NCBI GenBank assembly: GCA_018266105.1
Contig: JAFEBA010000098.1
Coordinates: 1 to 41,271, forward strand
DNA: 41,271 nucleotides
From: a bacterium
Lineage (GTDB): Bacteria; Vulcanimicrobiota; Xenobia; Xenobiales; JADMJV01
Direction of reading: 5' to 3'
In this document: positions 17,584 through 26,456 of the stretch, one piece after another
How the letters are laid out: every line of letters begins with the position of its first letter
Numbering within the stretch: the first letter of the stretch is position 1
Program-made: the position numbers and the translations under genes
Notes under the pieces: model-generated
What the model was told of the DNA's origin: nothing
Databases searched by the model: none
The model's input: the letters and a program-made list of their open reading frames with translations, nothing else

Positions 17584-18534
17584 CTAATGTCTGTCGCGAT
17601 AATCCGAGGGGGTGACGCCCGTTTCCCTACGGAATACTTCGGCGAAGTGACTGGCGCTCTGGTAGCCGACCTCCAACCCGATTTCCAGGATGCTTTGCTC
17701 GTTGTTTCGCAGGAGACGACGGGCTTTTTCCATCCGGAGTCGGGTGAGGTGGCGGAAAGGAGTGAGGCCTGTCGCATTCTTGAACAGTCGAGAGAAGTGA
17801 AACTGGCTCAGCCCAATTTCCTTGGCCAGGTCCTCCACGTGCAGGTTCTTGTCCAGTCGATCCTTCAGGTATTGGTCGATGCGGGCCAGTTGGAAGGCGT
17901 TCAGGCTTTGAATGCGCTGATTGCGAGGCTGGTCGATTTCGCCGTAAGCTCTGAGCAGATGTACCGCCAGCGCCCGGGCGACCCCCTGAACGAGAGAGAC
18001 GCTGGCCTTCTTTTGATTCATGAGTTCCTGACGAAGTAAACCCAGTAAAGCCGAGAGAACTTCGTCCCGCTGAGCCGAAAACTCGCGCAGAGCCGGGATC
18101 TCGGCCTGCTGCCCCCAAAGTTCTTTCGCGCTATCGGCTAACAGGGGAAGTCCAACATAGACAGCCATGACGATGGCCTGGTCAGACCCTTCGGCTTTCC
18201 AGCGAACCTCGTAGGGCGTCCGAGAGGCCGTGAGAAACATATCGCCGGCCTTGACTTCGGAGCGGAGCCAGGGACCTCCAATTTCGCGTTCCTCGAGAGT
18301 CAGGTTCCCGAGCAAATTCCAGACAATCTGAGGCTCCGGAACGGCGGGCATGAAAAGAGGTTCTTCTCGGTCGGATTGAGCGTGGATCTCGACCAGTAAA
18401 TTCTGCCAGGCCGGCCCCTGACCAGAATAGAGCACTTCACCTGGAAGATAGCTATTCAAGACCTCGGCCGAGGCCAGCGGCGAAAGCTCGGCCAGGCCGG
18501 TGCGATGGTAGGGAGAAATGTCCGAGCTTGTCAT
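17584..18534 (-). CDS. AraC-family transcriptional regulator (cupin-type N-terminus)
   Basis: A 316-residue regulator. The C-terminal AraC DNA-binding domain (about 215-312) has both helix-turn-helix units: LHVEDLAKEIGLSQFHFSRL, and SILEIGLEVGYQSASHFAEV followed by the family signature FRRETGVTPSDYR. The N-terminal part (to about 150), with GPWLRSEVKAGDMFLTASRT, looks like the cupin-type sensing domain of the AraC subgroup found beside oxidoreductase operons. The gene converges on the aldo/keto reductase operon and is a reasonable candidate for its regulator. A weak ribosome site (AAGGTGA) lies 10 bases before the ATG. Confidence 0.93.
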   Translation of the reverse strand: MTSSDISPYHRTGLAELSPLASAEVLNSYLPGEVLYSGQGPAWQNLLVEIHAQSDREEPLFMPAVPEPQIVWNLLGNLTLEEREIGGPWLRSEVKAGDMFLTASRTPYEVRWKAEGSDQAIVMAVYVGLPLLADSAKELWGQQAEIPALREFSAQRDEVLSALLGLLRQELMNQKKASVSLVQGVARALAVHLLRAYGEIDQPRNQRIQSLNAFQLARIDQYLKDRLDKNLHVEDLAKEIGLSQFHFSRLFKNATGLTPFRHLTRLRMEKARRLLRNNEQSILEIGLEVGYQSASHFAEVFRRETGVTPSDYRDRH

Positions 18535-18577
18535 GCCCGGCGATTCACCTTGCCCAGCATAAGCGCCTTCAACCCCT

Positions 18578-20176
18578 CTAAACCCCCAGTAAATCGGCCA
18601 AGGCCGCGTTGCTGGTAATGATGCGCAGCTCGCTCCTGGCTCGGGTCAGAGCCACATAGACATCGGTTCGGGTGGCCGCTTTCTCATCGAATTCAGGAAC
18701 GTCCACCAGCAGAATGGCGGTCGCTTCCAGCCCCTTGAAGCTGCGAATGGTGGAAAAGAGCGGAGCCTCCCCCCGGCGCCAGCTGGCCAGGTCGGTGGTC
18801 AAATTGCCAACCTGGGCGCACACCGACTTGCTTTGCGAATAGGGAGAAAGCACGGCCACCGCCTCGGCGCGCAGATTGCCCTGTAGCTCTCGCAGCTGGC
18901 GCTGAACCGCCTGCAAGGCCAGCTGCGGGTTTGCAGCCAGTTCGATCTGTGGGGGGCGGCCCTCGGGCCCGTGCATCTGCCAAACCGCCGAGCCTGACTG
19001 CAGCTTCTGGCAGCTACGCGCAATGCGACGGGTGTTGCGGCAATTCTGACGCAGACGAAAACGGCCGGCAAATTGGGGAAGGTCCAGCTCCGTTTTGTAG
19101 ATATTCTGCTCGGGGTCATAGAAAATGTAGCAAGGACAGCCATCGTGTTTCAGCAGCGAGAGAGCCGCAACCCACCAGGTGGAACGAAAGTCCTGACCCT
19201 CGTCGACCAGCAGTGCGTCATAACGGAGCTCTGGACGAGCGTCCAGAGCCTCCAGCAGCAATTCCGCCGGGGCCGTCTCCCACCAGTCCTGGTTGGACCC
19301 GATCTGAAACGCCACCCCGGCCCGCTGGCAAAGTTGGTGACAGGCCTCGTGAAAGGTCATAAACTCCAGATTTTCCCGCTGGTGGGCGGCGCGCAAATCC
19401 AAAGCCAGATTGCGATTGTAGCAAAGGAAAAGGGTCTTCTGACCCTGCTGCGCCAGGTCCAGGGCCCGCTGCAAAGCCAGCAGCGTCTTACCGGAACCGG
19501 CCACTCCCTCCACCAACAGACGACCCATCGAGAAAAGCCCGGTCAGGGTCTCCAATTGGGTTTGGGTGAGCTGGTGAAGAGCCCGCTCTTCCTCGGCCAG
19601 GGTATGGCGCAAATCGGGAATAAACTGGCAGCGAGGCAGCAAAATCTTGCGAATCCGCTCTGCTTCCAGTTTGCTGGGAGCAGGCCGGCCCTGGCCCCAA
19701 TCCGTCAGCATGGGCAGCAGCCGACTTTCCAAATGATTCAGATCATCGCTGTCGACCAAAATGCTACGCAACACTCCTGGAGGCAGGGCGCCCAGGAAGC
19801 GGCATTCGGGAAAAGCCACCGCGTAGCCGCGCACAAAATCGCTCTCGCCCACCAGATCCCAGAGAAAATGCAGCCCCCGCCGAGCCTGATCAAACGGGTC
19901 CTTCATCGCGTGATGATTCTGGGCCCATTCCCGGGTATCGCAGTCGTAAGCAATCCGCCCACCCTTGACTTCCAATAACAGCAAGCCCCGAGGATGGAGG
20001 AGAATGAAGTCGGATTCGCCCTGCTGCATTCGCCCGGAACGATTGGACAGCCAGGGGTAGCTATGAAATACCGTCCAATCCGAGCCAAGCTGCTCGCCCA
20101 AAGCGCGGGCCACGATTGCCTCCGAGCGAACCTCGATGGGGAAATTGCTGATGGGGGGACAGAAACGGGGTGGCAC
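18578..20176 (-). CDS. NERD-domain SF1 (UvrD-like) DNA helicase
   Basis: A nuclease-related (NERD) domain fused to a superfamily 1 helicase. With the GTG at 20176 as start (532 aa), the NERD core lies at about 15-125, with Asp56 in GESDFILL and Glu69-x-Lys71 in LLEVKGG, a PD-(D/E)xK-like arrangement. The helicase follows: Walker A GVAGSGKT (224-231), Walker B LLVDEGQD, motif SFKGLEA and the C-terminal motif VYVALTRARSEL. Such proteins are thought to act in DNA repair or in defence against foreign DNA. The frame is open to an ATG at 20299, but the extra 41 residues are Arg/Ser-rich and unlike the family. No clear ribosome site supports either start. It is divergent from the gene at 20455. Confidence 0.9.
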   Translation of the reverse strand: MPPRFCPPISNFPIEVRSEAIVARALGEQLGSDWTVFHSYPWLSNRSGRMQQGESDFILLHPRGLLLLEVKGGRIAYDCDTREWAQNHHAMKDPFDQARRGLHFLWDLVGESDFVRGYAVAFPECRFLGALPPGVLRSILVDSDDLNHLESRLLPMLTDWGQGRPAPSKLEAERIRKILLPRCQFIPDLRHTLAEEERALHQLTQTQLETLTGLFSMGRLLVEGVAGSGKTLLALQRALDLAQQGQKTLFLCYNRNLALDLRAAHQRENLEFMTFHEACHQLCQRAGVAFQIGSNQDWWETAPAELLLEALDARPELRYDALLVDEGQDFRSTWWVAALSLLKHDGCPCYIFYDPEQNIYKTELDLPQFAGRFRLRQNCRNTRRIARSCQKLQSGSAVWQMHGPEGRPPQIELAANPQLALQAVQRQLRELQGNLRAEAVAVLSPYSQSKSVCAQVGNLTTDLASWRRGEAPLFSTIRSFKGLEATAILLVDVPEFDEKAATRTDVYVALTRARSELRIITSNAALADLLGV

Positions 20177-20351
20177 AGGCTTGCTTTTGCCCGCCGACTG
20201 CCGTCTCCTTTCACTGGGCAACTGCAGTGCCAGGTGAGATTCAGGATCCAGATGTGAGGTTGTGCATACAATGGCCCGTCTAGCTGCACGACTTCCCATA
20301 CATAAAACTTGATCTTCAGGTTGACATGAATTATGCTGCTTAAAGCAAAAG

Positions 20352-20402
20352 GGCGACTGCTTTGGTAGAGCAGTCGCCTGGGTTCAAGGTGTTGCTTGAA
20401 CC
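20352..20402 (+). other. Two tandem hairpins with tRNA-like D-arm and T-arm sequences
   Basis: Two adjacent perfect inverted repeats lie in the divergent intergenic region. The first has arms GGCGACTGCT (20352-20361) and AGCAGTCGCC (20369-20378) around TTGGTAG. The second has arms GGTTCAAG (20381-20388) and CTTGAACC (20395-20402) around GTGTTG. TTGGTAGAGCAG recalls a tRNA D-arm and GGTTCAAG a T-arm, but no anticodon or acceptor stem fits. They would lie in the 5' leader of the gene at 20455, perhaps as a regulatory structure, or they could be a tRNA-derived relic. Confidence 0.5.
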
Positions 20403-20454
20403 GCGCTACCCGTTCAGTTCCACCTTGAGAGCAATTTCCTTTCAAGGAGTGTTT

Positions 20455-20841
20455 ATGCCTAAAAAGGTCGCACTGAGGGGCGAGGGAGTCATGTCTCGTC
20501 GGCCCTTCACTATATTCTTTGCTCAGGGACAAAATTGTATCTGGGTCCGTGCGGAGCATCAAAGTGGGATCGCGACTGTCGTTGCCTATTTCCCTCCTGG
20601 CGCATTTGGGCTGTGGGCGACCCACAGTGCAACTCGTTTGGGGGGCTTCTCAGAGATTGTCGGTAGGCGATCTCGTGGGGGCAGGTACGTTAAGTTGAGG
20701 CTTTGGCTGACTCAGCAAACCGCGGTTATGAGCTTTGTTGATAGTTCGGGGAAAGTTACAAATACTACTGAGTTCGCTATCAATGATTGGCTCAGGGCGA
20801 AGGACTTCTTGTCGCCCTGTTCGCTGTCGATCGGAGCATGA
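20455..20841 (+). CDS. Hypothetical small basic protein
   Basis: A 128-residue protein not recognised from any family. AAGGAG at 20444-20449 lies 5 bases before the ATG at 20455, so this start is strong, although the frame is open from 20362. The sequence is basic and strand-rich (FTIFFAQGQNCIWVRAEHQS, then KLRLWLTQQTAVMSFVDSSG), with no signal peptide or membrane helix. Its base composition seems a little less GC-rich than its neighbours, which hints at a separate origin. It is a single gene between the divergent NERD helicase and the cas operon promoter. A link to the CRISPR locus is possible but not shown. Confidence 0.65.
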   Translation: MPKKVALRGEGVMSRRPFTIFFAQGQNCIWVRAEHQSGIATVVAYFPPGAFGLWATHSATRLGGFSEIVGRRSRGGRYVKLRLWLTQQTAVMSFVDSSGKVTNTTEFAINDWLRAKDFLSPCSLSIGA

Positions 20842-20936
20842 GGGTTGGCTGGGTCGGGCTCAGTTGAAGATATGTCTGGTATGTCGTTTGTGGTGAGAGC
20901 CGCATATTTCCCGACTCAGTCTTTTTTTTTGACTCG

Positions 20937-20971
20937 CCTGTCAATGCGACAATTGCTGTCGCATTGACAGG
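20937..20971 (+). promoter_or_regulatory. Operator palindrome upstream of cas3 (site A)
   Basis: A perfect inverted repeat: CCTGTCAATGCGACA (20937-20951), spacer ATTGC, then TGTCGCATTGACAGG (20957-20971). Its core GCGACA-N5-TGTCGC (20946-20962) also occurs upstream of cas4-cas1 (39074-39090, one mismatch) and addB (33122-33138, one mismatch). It ends 10 bases before the -10-like TAGAGT. A T-run (about 20922-20930) lies just upstream. A transcription terminator is less likely because no T-run directly follows the stem. I infer a binding site for the WYL regulator encoded at 38130-39059. Confidence 0.75.
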
Positions 20972-20972
20972 T

Positions 20973-20985
20973 TAGAGTTTTTGCA
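20973..20985 (+). promoter_or_regulatory. Probable -10 and start of the cas effector operon
   Basis: TAGAGT (20973-20978) starts 10 bases after the core dyad and is followed by TTTTGC and an A at 20985. The cas4-cas1 promoter has the same spacing (TATGCT, GGGGGC, then A of ATG). The predicted start at 20985 gives a 73-base leader before the cas3 TTG at 21058. Confidence 0.5.
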
Positions 20986-21057
20986 TTAGCCAAGTGGCTA
21001 AAGGATGGGCTCGCTGCATTTACGAAGCGGCCGAAAACATTGGGTGCGGAGGCGTAT

Positions 21058-23394
21058 TTGAGCTATTCTCAGTTCTTTCAGAAGGCGACCGGATATCCGC
21101 CGTATCCCTATCAGGAGAGACTGGCTGAGGAGGGCTGGCCTGAGGTTTTACGGGTTCCTACCGGCGCTGGTAAGACGGCTGCCATTATTCTTTCCTGGCT
21201 TTACCGGCGTGAGGTATTGAAGGATGGCGCTACTCGGCTGATTTTTTGCCTACCTATGCGGGTTTTGGTGAGACAAACGGTTGAGAATGCGCGCAAATGG
21301 TTTGAAAATCTAGGACTCAGCCAGCGCTATTGCGTTTATGAAATGATGGGCGGTCAATTGGAAGAAGGCTGGGAGCTTCAACCCTATGACCCGTGTATCT
21401 TGGTCGGCACCCAGGACATGCTGCTTTCTCGGGCCCTCAATCGCGGGTATGCGATGAGCCGTTACCGCTGGTCGGTTCCCTTTGGTTTGCTGCATAACGA
21501 CGCTCAGTGGGTCTTTGATGAGGTGCAAATTATGGGAGTTGCGCGTGCCACCTCTGTTCAGTTACAGGCTTTCCGAGAAAAGGAATCAGTCTATGGTCAG
21601 AGTCGCTCTTTGTGGATGAGCGCGACTCTGCAGCAGGATTGGCTTGCCACCGTCGACCGTCCTGCTCCTGACCTTTTGCACGATCTCTCCGCCGCGGATC
21701 TTTCCTATCCGGCTCTAGACAAGCGCATGCGCGCCCGTAAAGTCTTGTGCAAGTCTACCTTGGAGTTGTCCAAGGAGACAAAAAAAGACTACGCCCGCCA
21801 GCTTGCGGAGCTGGTCTTCCAAAAGCATTCTGCAAGTTCCATCAGCCTGGTTATCGTGAACCAGGTCGATCGGGCTATCGAAGTGTATCGAGCCTTGCAA
21901 AAACAATTCAAAGGAAAATCAGGCTTTCCGGAGTTGATTTTACTCCATTCCCGATTTCGTCCGGAAGATCGGGCCAGAAAAGAGCTTCGTTTAGAAGCCG
22001 TTCAAAAGAATGTGCCGGCGGATGGAGTCATACTGGTTTCGACCCAGGTGGTCGAGGCCGGGGTGGACCTGTCAGCCCGCTATTTGCTGACCGAACTGTG
22101 CCCTTACTCTTCTTTTGTACAAAGGCTCGGTCGTTGCAATCGCGACGGGAATGAAGCGCAGGGCGGCCAAGCCGAATGGATCGATCTCAGGGAGTCGGCT
22201 CTTCCTTACGATGTTGAGAAACTCGATCGCTCCAGGCAAATGTTAGCTCAGCTCACGGACGTCTGCCCCGCCGCTCTTCGCGAAGTCGGTGGATTCGATG
22301 ACGAATCCGAGTCGGATATCGTCCTGCGTCACAAAGACCTGGTCGAACTCTTCGAAACCACAAGCGACCTGGCGGGGGAAGATGTGGATGTCAGTCGCTA
22401 CATTCGCGAGCCGAGCTTGCACGATGCTCAAGTGTTCTGGAGAGACTGCGCCTCAGAAAACTGGCGGACCGAAGAGGGTCTTCCTCGTCGAGAAGAGCTA
22501 TGTAGCGTTTCGTTGTCGGAGCTCAAAGCTTTCATTGGAGCAGATCGGCTTGCCTTTCGCTGGAACTACGGCGAAGAAATTTGGGAGGTTGCCGATCGAC
22601 AGAGGATTCGTCCCGGGCAGGTCTACCTTTTGAGATCGTCCAGCGGCGGCTACGATTCCGACCTGGGCTTTGGCCGAGAGCACAAGTCCGCTGTATTGCC
22701 TATCGGTGAATCTGAGAAGGCCAAGAAGTATGATGACGACCGGCTTGGAGCCAAAGAGTTGACCCTGGAACAGCACACTTTGGATGTTTACTCCGAAATG
22801 CGGACCCTACTTCAGAATATTCAACTCGGCGAGCTACCTCACGAACTGCTGCTACAAGCTTGCTTATGGCACGACTACGGCAAGGCCCACGATGTTTTTC
22901 AAGGCACCATGTATGGGCTGCCCAGCCCAGATGCCCCCAAGCCTCTGCCACTCTTAGGTAAGAGCGGCCAGAAAGGGAGTCACCATTACCGGAAGGGCTT
23001 CCGGCACGAATTTGCCAGTGCGTTGGCGGCCCTCCAGCGTGAGGCCGACCCGCTGATTGTTTTTCTTGCCGCGGTCCACCACGGAAAGGTCCGATTCTCC
23101 GTACGGCCTCTGCCCCAGGAGCAACAGAAGGCAGAAGGAGGCCTGACGATTCGCGGGATCAAAAGCGGGGACCGCTTGCCCGCCGTCAAGTTCGGTGATT
23201 TCGAGGTCGAAGAGACCATCCTCAATCTGGACGTTCTGAGCCTCGGCCATCCTCGCGGCTGGGTGCGCACGCTGTGGAGCCTGGTTGAGGAATACGGAGT
23301 CTTTCGCCTGGGCTTTTTGGAGTCGTTGATGCGTTGTGCTGACGTGGTGGCCAGCAAAAAAGAAGGGGAATCTCTGGAGGTAGCCCGCGTATGA
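21058..23394 (+). CDS. cas3: Type I-G Cas3 helicase-nuclease (C-terminal HD)
   Basis: The effector helicase-nuclease that degrades DNA marked by Cascade. The SF2 helicase comes first: Walker A VPTGAGKT near residue 40, DEAH-like box DEVQIMG near 160, and motif VI QRLGRCNRDG. An HD nuclease domain follows at the C-terminus, with WHDYGKAHDVFQG (His605-Asp606) and HHGKVRFS further on. The C-terminal position of HD is characteristic of type I-G (formerly I-U) Cas3. GGAGG at 21048-21052 lies 5 bases before the TTG at 21058, so I prefer it over the TTG at 21040 (778 aa). The gene overlaps the next one as ATGA. It is the first gene of the effector operon, downstream of operator site A. Confidence 0.93.
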   Translation: MSYSQFFQKATGYPPYPYQERLAEEGWPEVLRVPTGAGKTAAIILSWLYRREVLKDGATRLIFCLPMRVLVRQTVENARKWFENLGLSQRYCVYEMMGGQLEEGWELQPYDPCILVGTQDMLLSRALNRGYAMSRYRWSVPFGLLHNDAQWVFDEVQIMGVARATSVQLQAFREKESVYGQSRSLWMSATLQQDWLATVDRPAPDLLHDLSAADLSYPALDKRMRARKVLCKSTLELSKETKKDYARQLAELVFQKHSASSISLVIVNQVDRAIEVYRALQKQFKGKSGFPELILLHSRFRPEDRARKELRLEAVQKNVPADGVILVSTQVVEAGVDLSARYLLTELCPYSSFVQRLGRCNRDGNEAQGGQAEWIDLRESALPYDVEKLDRSRQMLAQLTDVCPAALREVGGFDDESESDIVLRHKDLVELFETTSDLAGEDVDVSRYIREPSLHDAQVFWRDCASENWRTEEGLPRREELCSVSLSELKAFIGADRLAFRWNYGEEIWEVADRQRIRPGQVYLLRSSSGGYDSDLGFGREHKSAVLPIGESEKAKKYDDDRLGAKELTLEQHTLDVYSEMRTLLQNIQLGELPHELLLQACLWHDYGKAHDVFQGTMYGLPSPDAPKPLPLLGKSGQKGSHHYRKGFRHEFASALAALQREADPLIVFLAAVHHGKVRFSVRPLPQEQQKAEGGLTIRGIKSGDRLPAVKFGDFEVEETILNLDVLSLGHPRGWVRTLWSLVEEYGVFRLGFLESLMRCADVVASKKEGESLEVARV

Positions 23395-25538
23395 ATGAGA
23401 TTCTTCTCGACGGCTGCCGAGTGAAGCCGCTGGCCGCCTACCTGAAAGCTCTTGGGATTTTTCGTACCCTGGCCCGCCAGAGAGACCGGGCCGCCACCCT
23501 CTGTTGGCGCGACGAAGTGGCTGTTTTGTCGACCACCCTCAATCGCGATCAGCTGATCGATTGGTTTTTAGAAGAATACCAGCCGACCCCGATTACCTCT
23601 CCTTGGAATGGTGGCAGTGGCTATTTCCCCAACGACAAATCTGCGAAGAAGGCATTGGAGCAGATCGATAGCAATCCCGGTCCACGCTTTGACCCTTATC
23701 GCAAAACCTTAGCCGAGTGCCGGTCCGCTCTATCGAAGCTGGGGCTGACCGACAAGCCAGAGCCTAAGGTCGCCAAGCCCAGGTTGATGCGCGTGCTCAG
23801 AGGGACCCTCACGGTGCCAGAAGCCTTGGAATGGCTTGACGCCGCCTGTGTCATGCGCGAAGAGGACCGCATAGAGATGGTTCCTCTCCTAGGAACCGGA
23901 GGAAATGACGGTCGCCTGGACTTTTCCAGTAACTACGCCCAAAATCTGGTCAACTTACTTCTTTGCTCGCCGAAAAGGAGAGCTGCCGTGAAAGCTCTCT
24001 TGCGCCAAGCCCTGTTTGACGAGCCTTGTGCCGGGCTGGAGAACACCGCGATCGGCCAATATGCGCCGGGTTCGGTCGGTGGCCCAAACACGACCTCCGG
24101 TTTTGATGGCAGTCCCAATGTCAACCCGTGGGATTTTGTGCTCGCCCTGGAGGGCTCACTAGCCTTTTCGGCGGCGGCTACACGCAGGCTAGGCGATGAT
24201 AGCCAGGGCTTCAGCTTGCCCTTCACGGTTGACCCCTCGATGGGCGGACACTCGGCCATCGCAAGTGATGAGGCGGATAAGGCGCGCTGCGAGATGTGGC
24301 TCCCCACCTGGGGCGCGCCCATCACTCTGGTGGAACTCCGGGCGGTCTTTGCTGAGGGCCGCGCCCAGGTCGGTGGCCGCCAGGCGGCCAGTGGCGTAGA
24401 CTTCGCCAGGGCCGTGGCCAGCCTGGGGGTGGAGCGCGGCTTCGATGGCTTCGAGCGCTATACGTTCCTGGTCCGCAACGGCAAAAGCTACTTCGCTTCT
24501 CCGGCCGGCCGTTACCGCATCCGACCGGGAGGCGACCGGCGCGCGGTCGATCTGTTAACCGAGCTGGATCCCTGGCTGCGCAATTCGCGGCGTAAGGCCG
24601 AAAGCCACGGGGGGGCAAACATTCGCTCTCTGTTTCGCCAGTTTGATGACGCTATTCTAGAGCTTTGCCGGAAGTCCGAGCCATCTGGATTGCTTAAGAT
24701 TCTGCGGGTTCTGGGTGGAATTCAGCGTCAACTGGCGCAGATGCCGAAGCTTCATCAGAGGAGTTCTCCGGAAAGCTATGTGCGACCCATCCCGCAATTG
24801 AGCGCCGACTGGTGGCCCGAGCAGGCGGATACGGCCGAGCTGCGGCTGTCAATGGGCCTGCGCGGGCTCAAGCAGATACGGCAGTTTGTGTGGCCCATCG
24901 CACGGAACGAATGGAAGGACGAAGCCCGCGACGCCGTGTGGACAAAGGGGCGCCTCAGCCTGAACTTGAGCCGCCTGCTCAAGCGAAGATTTCTCTTCCA
25001 ACCTCAGGAAAACGGGGCGAACCTCACCGGTTTGGCCCTGCAACGATGGCGTTTCAGGAGCTGGACCGATTGGGCGGTGCTGCCGGAGGACATCATCCAG
25101 TTTCTCTACGAGAAACTGGATGATGGCCTGATCGAAGAATACTTCCTGGCACTGCTACTGGTGGAGTTGCCGGCTGAGCGTCAGGCCTCCTGCAACATGA
25201 AAGAAGCCAGGTTGCTGCCCGTCGATTACGGCAAGCTCAAAGTTGCCCACGGGGCGTTCGACCCGCGAGAGGATGTTGCGACCGAAGAAAGCGATTGGCT
25301 CTGCCCGCGGACGGTGATCGAGCGCCTGAATGCGGGCCAACTGGACGGCCTGAATGAGTGCGATCGGTTCCTCATCGCCAAAGGTCGACCACCCAAGCAG
25401 CGAGCCGGTCTGGGTTGTCTAGACCCCCCAAGACTGGCCGCTTCCCTGGCGTTTCCCATTAGCTGGCCCTTTTTTGCAGAGCTGGGCAAGACTTTATTCC
25501 CCAAGTTGAAGAAAGAGGAGAACTCCAATGTCCATTGA
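23391..25538 (+). CDS. csx17: Type I-G Cascade large subunit Csx17 (Cas8g)
   Basis: A 715-residue protein matching Csx17, the large Cascade subunit of type I-G/I-U systems. The N-terminus LLDGCRVKPLAAYLKALGIF is the family hallmark, and SPWNGGSGYFPND follows near residue 70. By analogy with other Cas8 proteins it should recognise the PAM and stabilise the R-loop. The length is normal. Its ATG overlaps the cas3 stop as ATGA, so translation is coupled. It overlaps csb1 by 11 bases. Its place between cas3 and csb1 is the standard type I-G order. Confidence 0.93.
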   Translation: MNEILLDGCRVKPLAAYLKALGIFRTLARQRDRAATLCWRDEVAVLSTTLNRDQLIDWFLEEYQPTPITSPWNGGSGYFPNDKSAKKALEQIDSNPGPRFDPYRKTLAECRSALSKLGLTDKPEPKVAKPRLMRVLRGTLTVPEALEWLDAACVMREEDRIEMVPLLGTGGNDGRLDFSSNYAQNLVNLLLCSPKRRAAVKALLRQALFDEPCAGLENTAIGQYAPGSVGGPNTTSGFDGSPNVNPWDFVLALEGSLAFSAAATRRLGDDSQGFSLPFTVDPSMGGHSAIASDEADKARCEMWLPTWGAPITLVELRAVFAEGRAQVGGRQAASGVDFARAVASLGVERGFDGFERYTFLVRNGKSYFASPAGRYRIRPGGDRRAVDLLTELDPWLRNSRRKAESHGGANIRSLFRQFDDAILELCRKSEPSGLLKILRVLGGIQRQLAQMPKLHQRSSPESYVRPIPQLSADWWPEQADTAELRLSMGLRGLKQIRQFVWPIARNEWKDEARDAVWTKGRLSLNLSRLLKRRFLFQPQENGANLTGLALQRWRFRSWTDWAVLPEDIIQFLYEKLDDGLIEEYFLALLLVELPAERQASCNMKEARLLPVDYGKLKVAHGAFDPREDVATEESDWLCPRTVIERLNAGQLDGLNECDRFLIAKGRPPKQRAGLGCLDPPRLAASLAFPISWPFFAELGKTLFPKLKKEENSNVH

Positions 25539-26451
25539 TCTTTCCTGGTTACAAAAAGAATCTCGATTGCTGTTAGATGTTCCGCTTCAGCCGGTGCAGG
25601 GCACGCGCTTTCAGCCCACGGGTTTCCCGGATTTAGGCGCAGCCAGTTACCGCGTTCCCGGAGACCATAATGAATCCGTTCTGGTCGAATCGGCCCAGTC
25701 CATGGCCAACCGCCTGGAGAACACCATTTGGGATTCGGCCAATCGTTCGCTGATCGAGCCGGCACAGGGCATTCCCTATATTGTGGCCAATGCCCAGGGT
25801 CACGAGACCTCCTCCATTGAGGAATCCCATCGCCTGAATTCTGGATACTTTCCGGATTCGCTGCGCAAGGCGGTAGGCGACAAGATTCAATACAGCCGAA
25901 CCAGTCCGGTCAATCTGGTGGCCTTCTCAAAGGAGCTTCTTAGGATTGACCCCAACTCCATTCTGCACGGCGTTTTCTTGTCACAGTTGGAGGATGGACG
26001 CCTGCGATTACCCCGGCTGCTCTCCAGCTTTATTGAGGCCAGCGAAGCAACTCTGGTGGCCAGCGGAGGAGTAAAGCTGGACCGCATCAGCGCCAAAGGA
26101 GAAGCCGATAAGGGAACAGGACATATTCCCTTTTCGCGCACCGAGTACGCTGCCGCCAAAATCACCGCATTCTTCAATCTGGATCTCTATCTGCTTCGCA
26201 GCTACGGGCTGCCGGAAGAAGCCAATCGTTTTCTCGTCGTCCTGGCTCTCTACAAAATCAGGGCCGTGCTGGCCTCAGGCTTGCGCTTGAGAACGGCCTG
26301 TGATCTTGAGGTTGTGGAACCGGAGAAGGTCGTCGCACGCAGGCCGGCGGGCTGGGAACTGCCTGGCCTGGACGAGCTCTCTGGCGAGTTGCAGAAGGCG
26401 GTCGCGGCTTGCCGTTCCCATTTTGCCGACCCCTCCATCACCAAGGTTTAG
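25528..26451 (+). CDS. csb1: Type I-G Cas7 backbone protein Csb1 (GSU0053 family)
   Basis: The Cas7-type backbone subunit that coats the crRNA in the type I-G Cascade. The segment LVESAQSMANRLE, followed by a loop with SNRSLIEPAQGIPYI-type residues and later TSSIEESHRLNSGY, fits the Csb1 (GSU0053) family. It is 307 residues, a typical length. GAGGAG lies just upstream of the ATG at 25528, inside the end of csx17, with an 11-base overlap. The backbone protein is expected to be the most abundant Cascade subunit. Confidence 0.93.
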   Translation: MSIDLSWLQKESRLLLDVPLQPVQGTRFQPTGFPDLGAASYRVPGDHNESVLVESAQSMANRLENTIWDSANRSLIEPAQGIPYIVANAQGHETSSIEESHRLNSGYFPDSLRKAVGDKIQYSRTSPVNLVAFSKELLRIDPNSILHGVFLSQLEDGRLRLPRLLSSFIEASEATLVASGGVKLDRISAKGEADKGTGHIPFSRTEYAAAKITAFFNLDLYLLRSYGLPEEANRFLVVLALYKIRAVLASGLRLRTACDLEVVEPEKVVARRPAGWELPGLDELSGELQKAVAACRSHFADPSITKV

Positions 26452-26456
26452 GCACC

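Noticed and set aside
20340..20420. Possible tRNA gene
   Set aside because: D-arm-like and T-arm-like pieces are there, but stems are too long and no anticodon or acceptor stem exists.
20937..20992. Palindrome before cas3 as a rho-independent terminator
   Set aside because: The T-run lies upstream and only a short T-run follows after a 6-base gap; the same core occurs at two other promoters.
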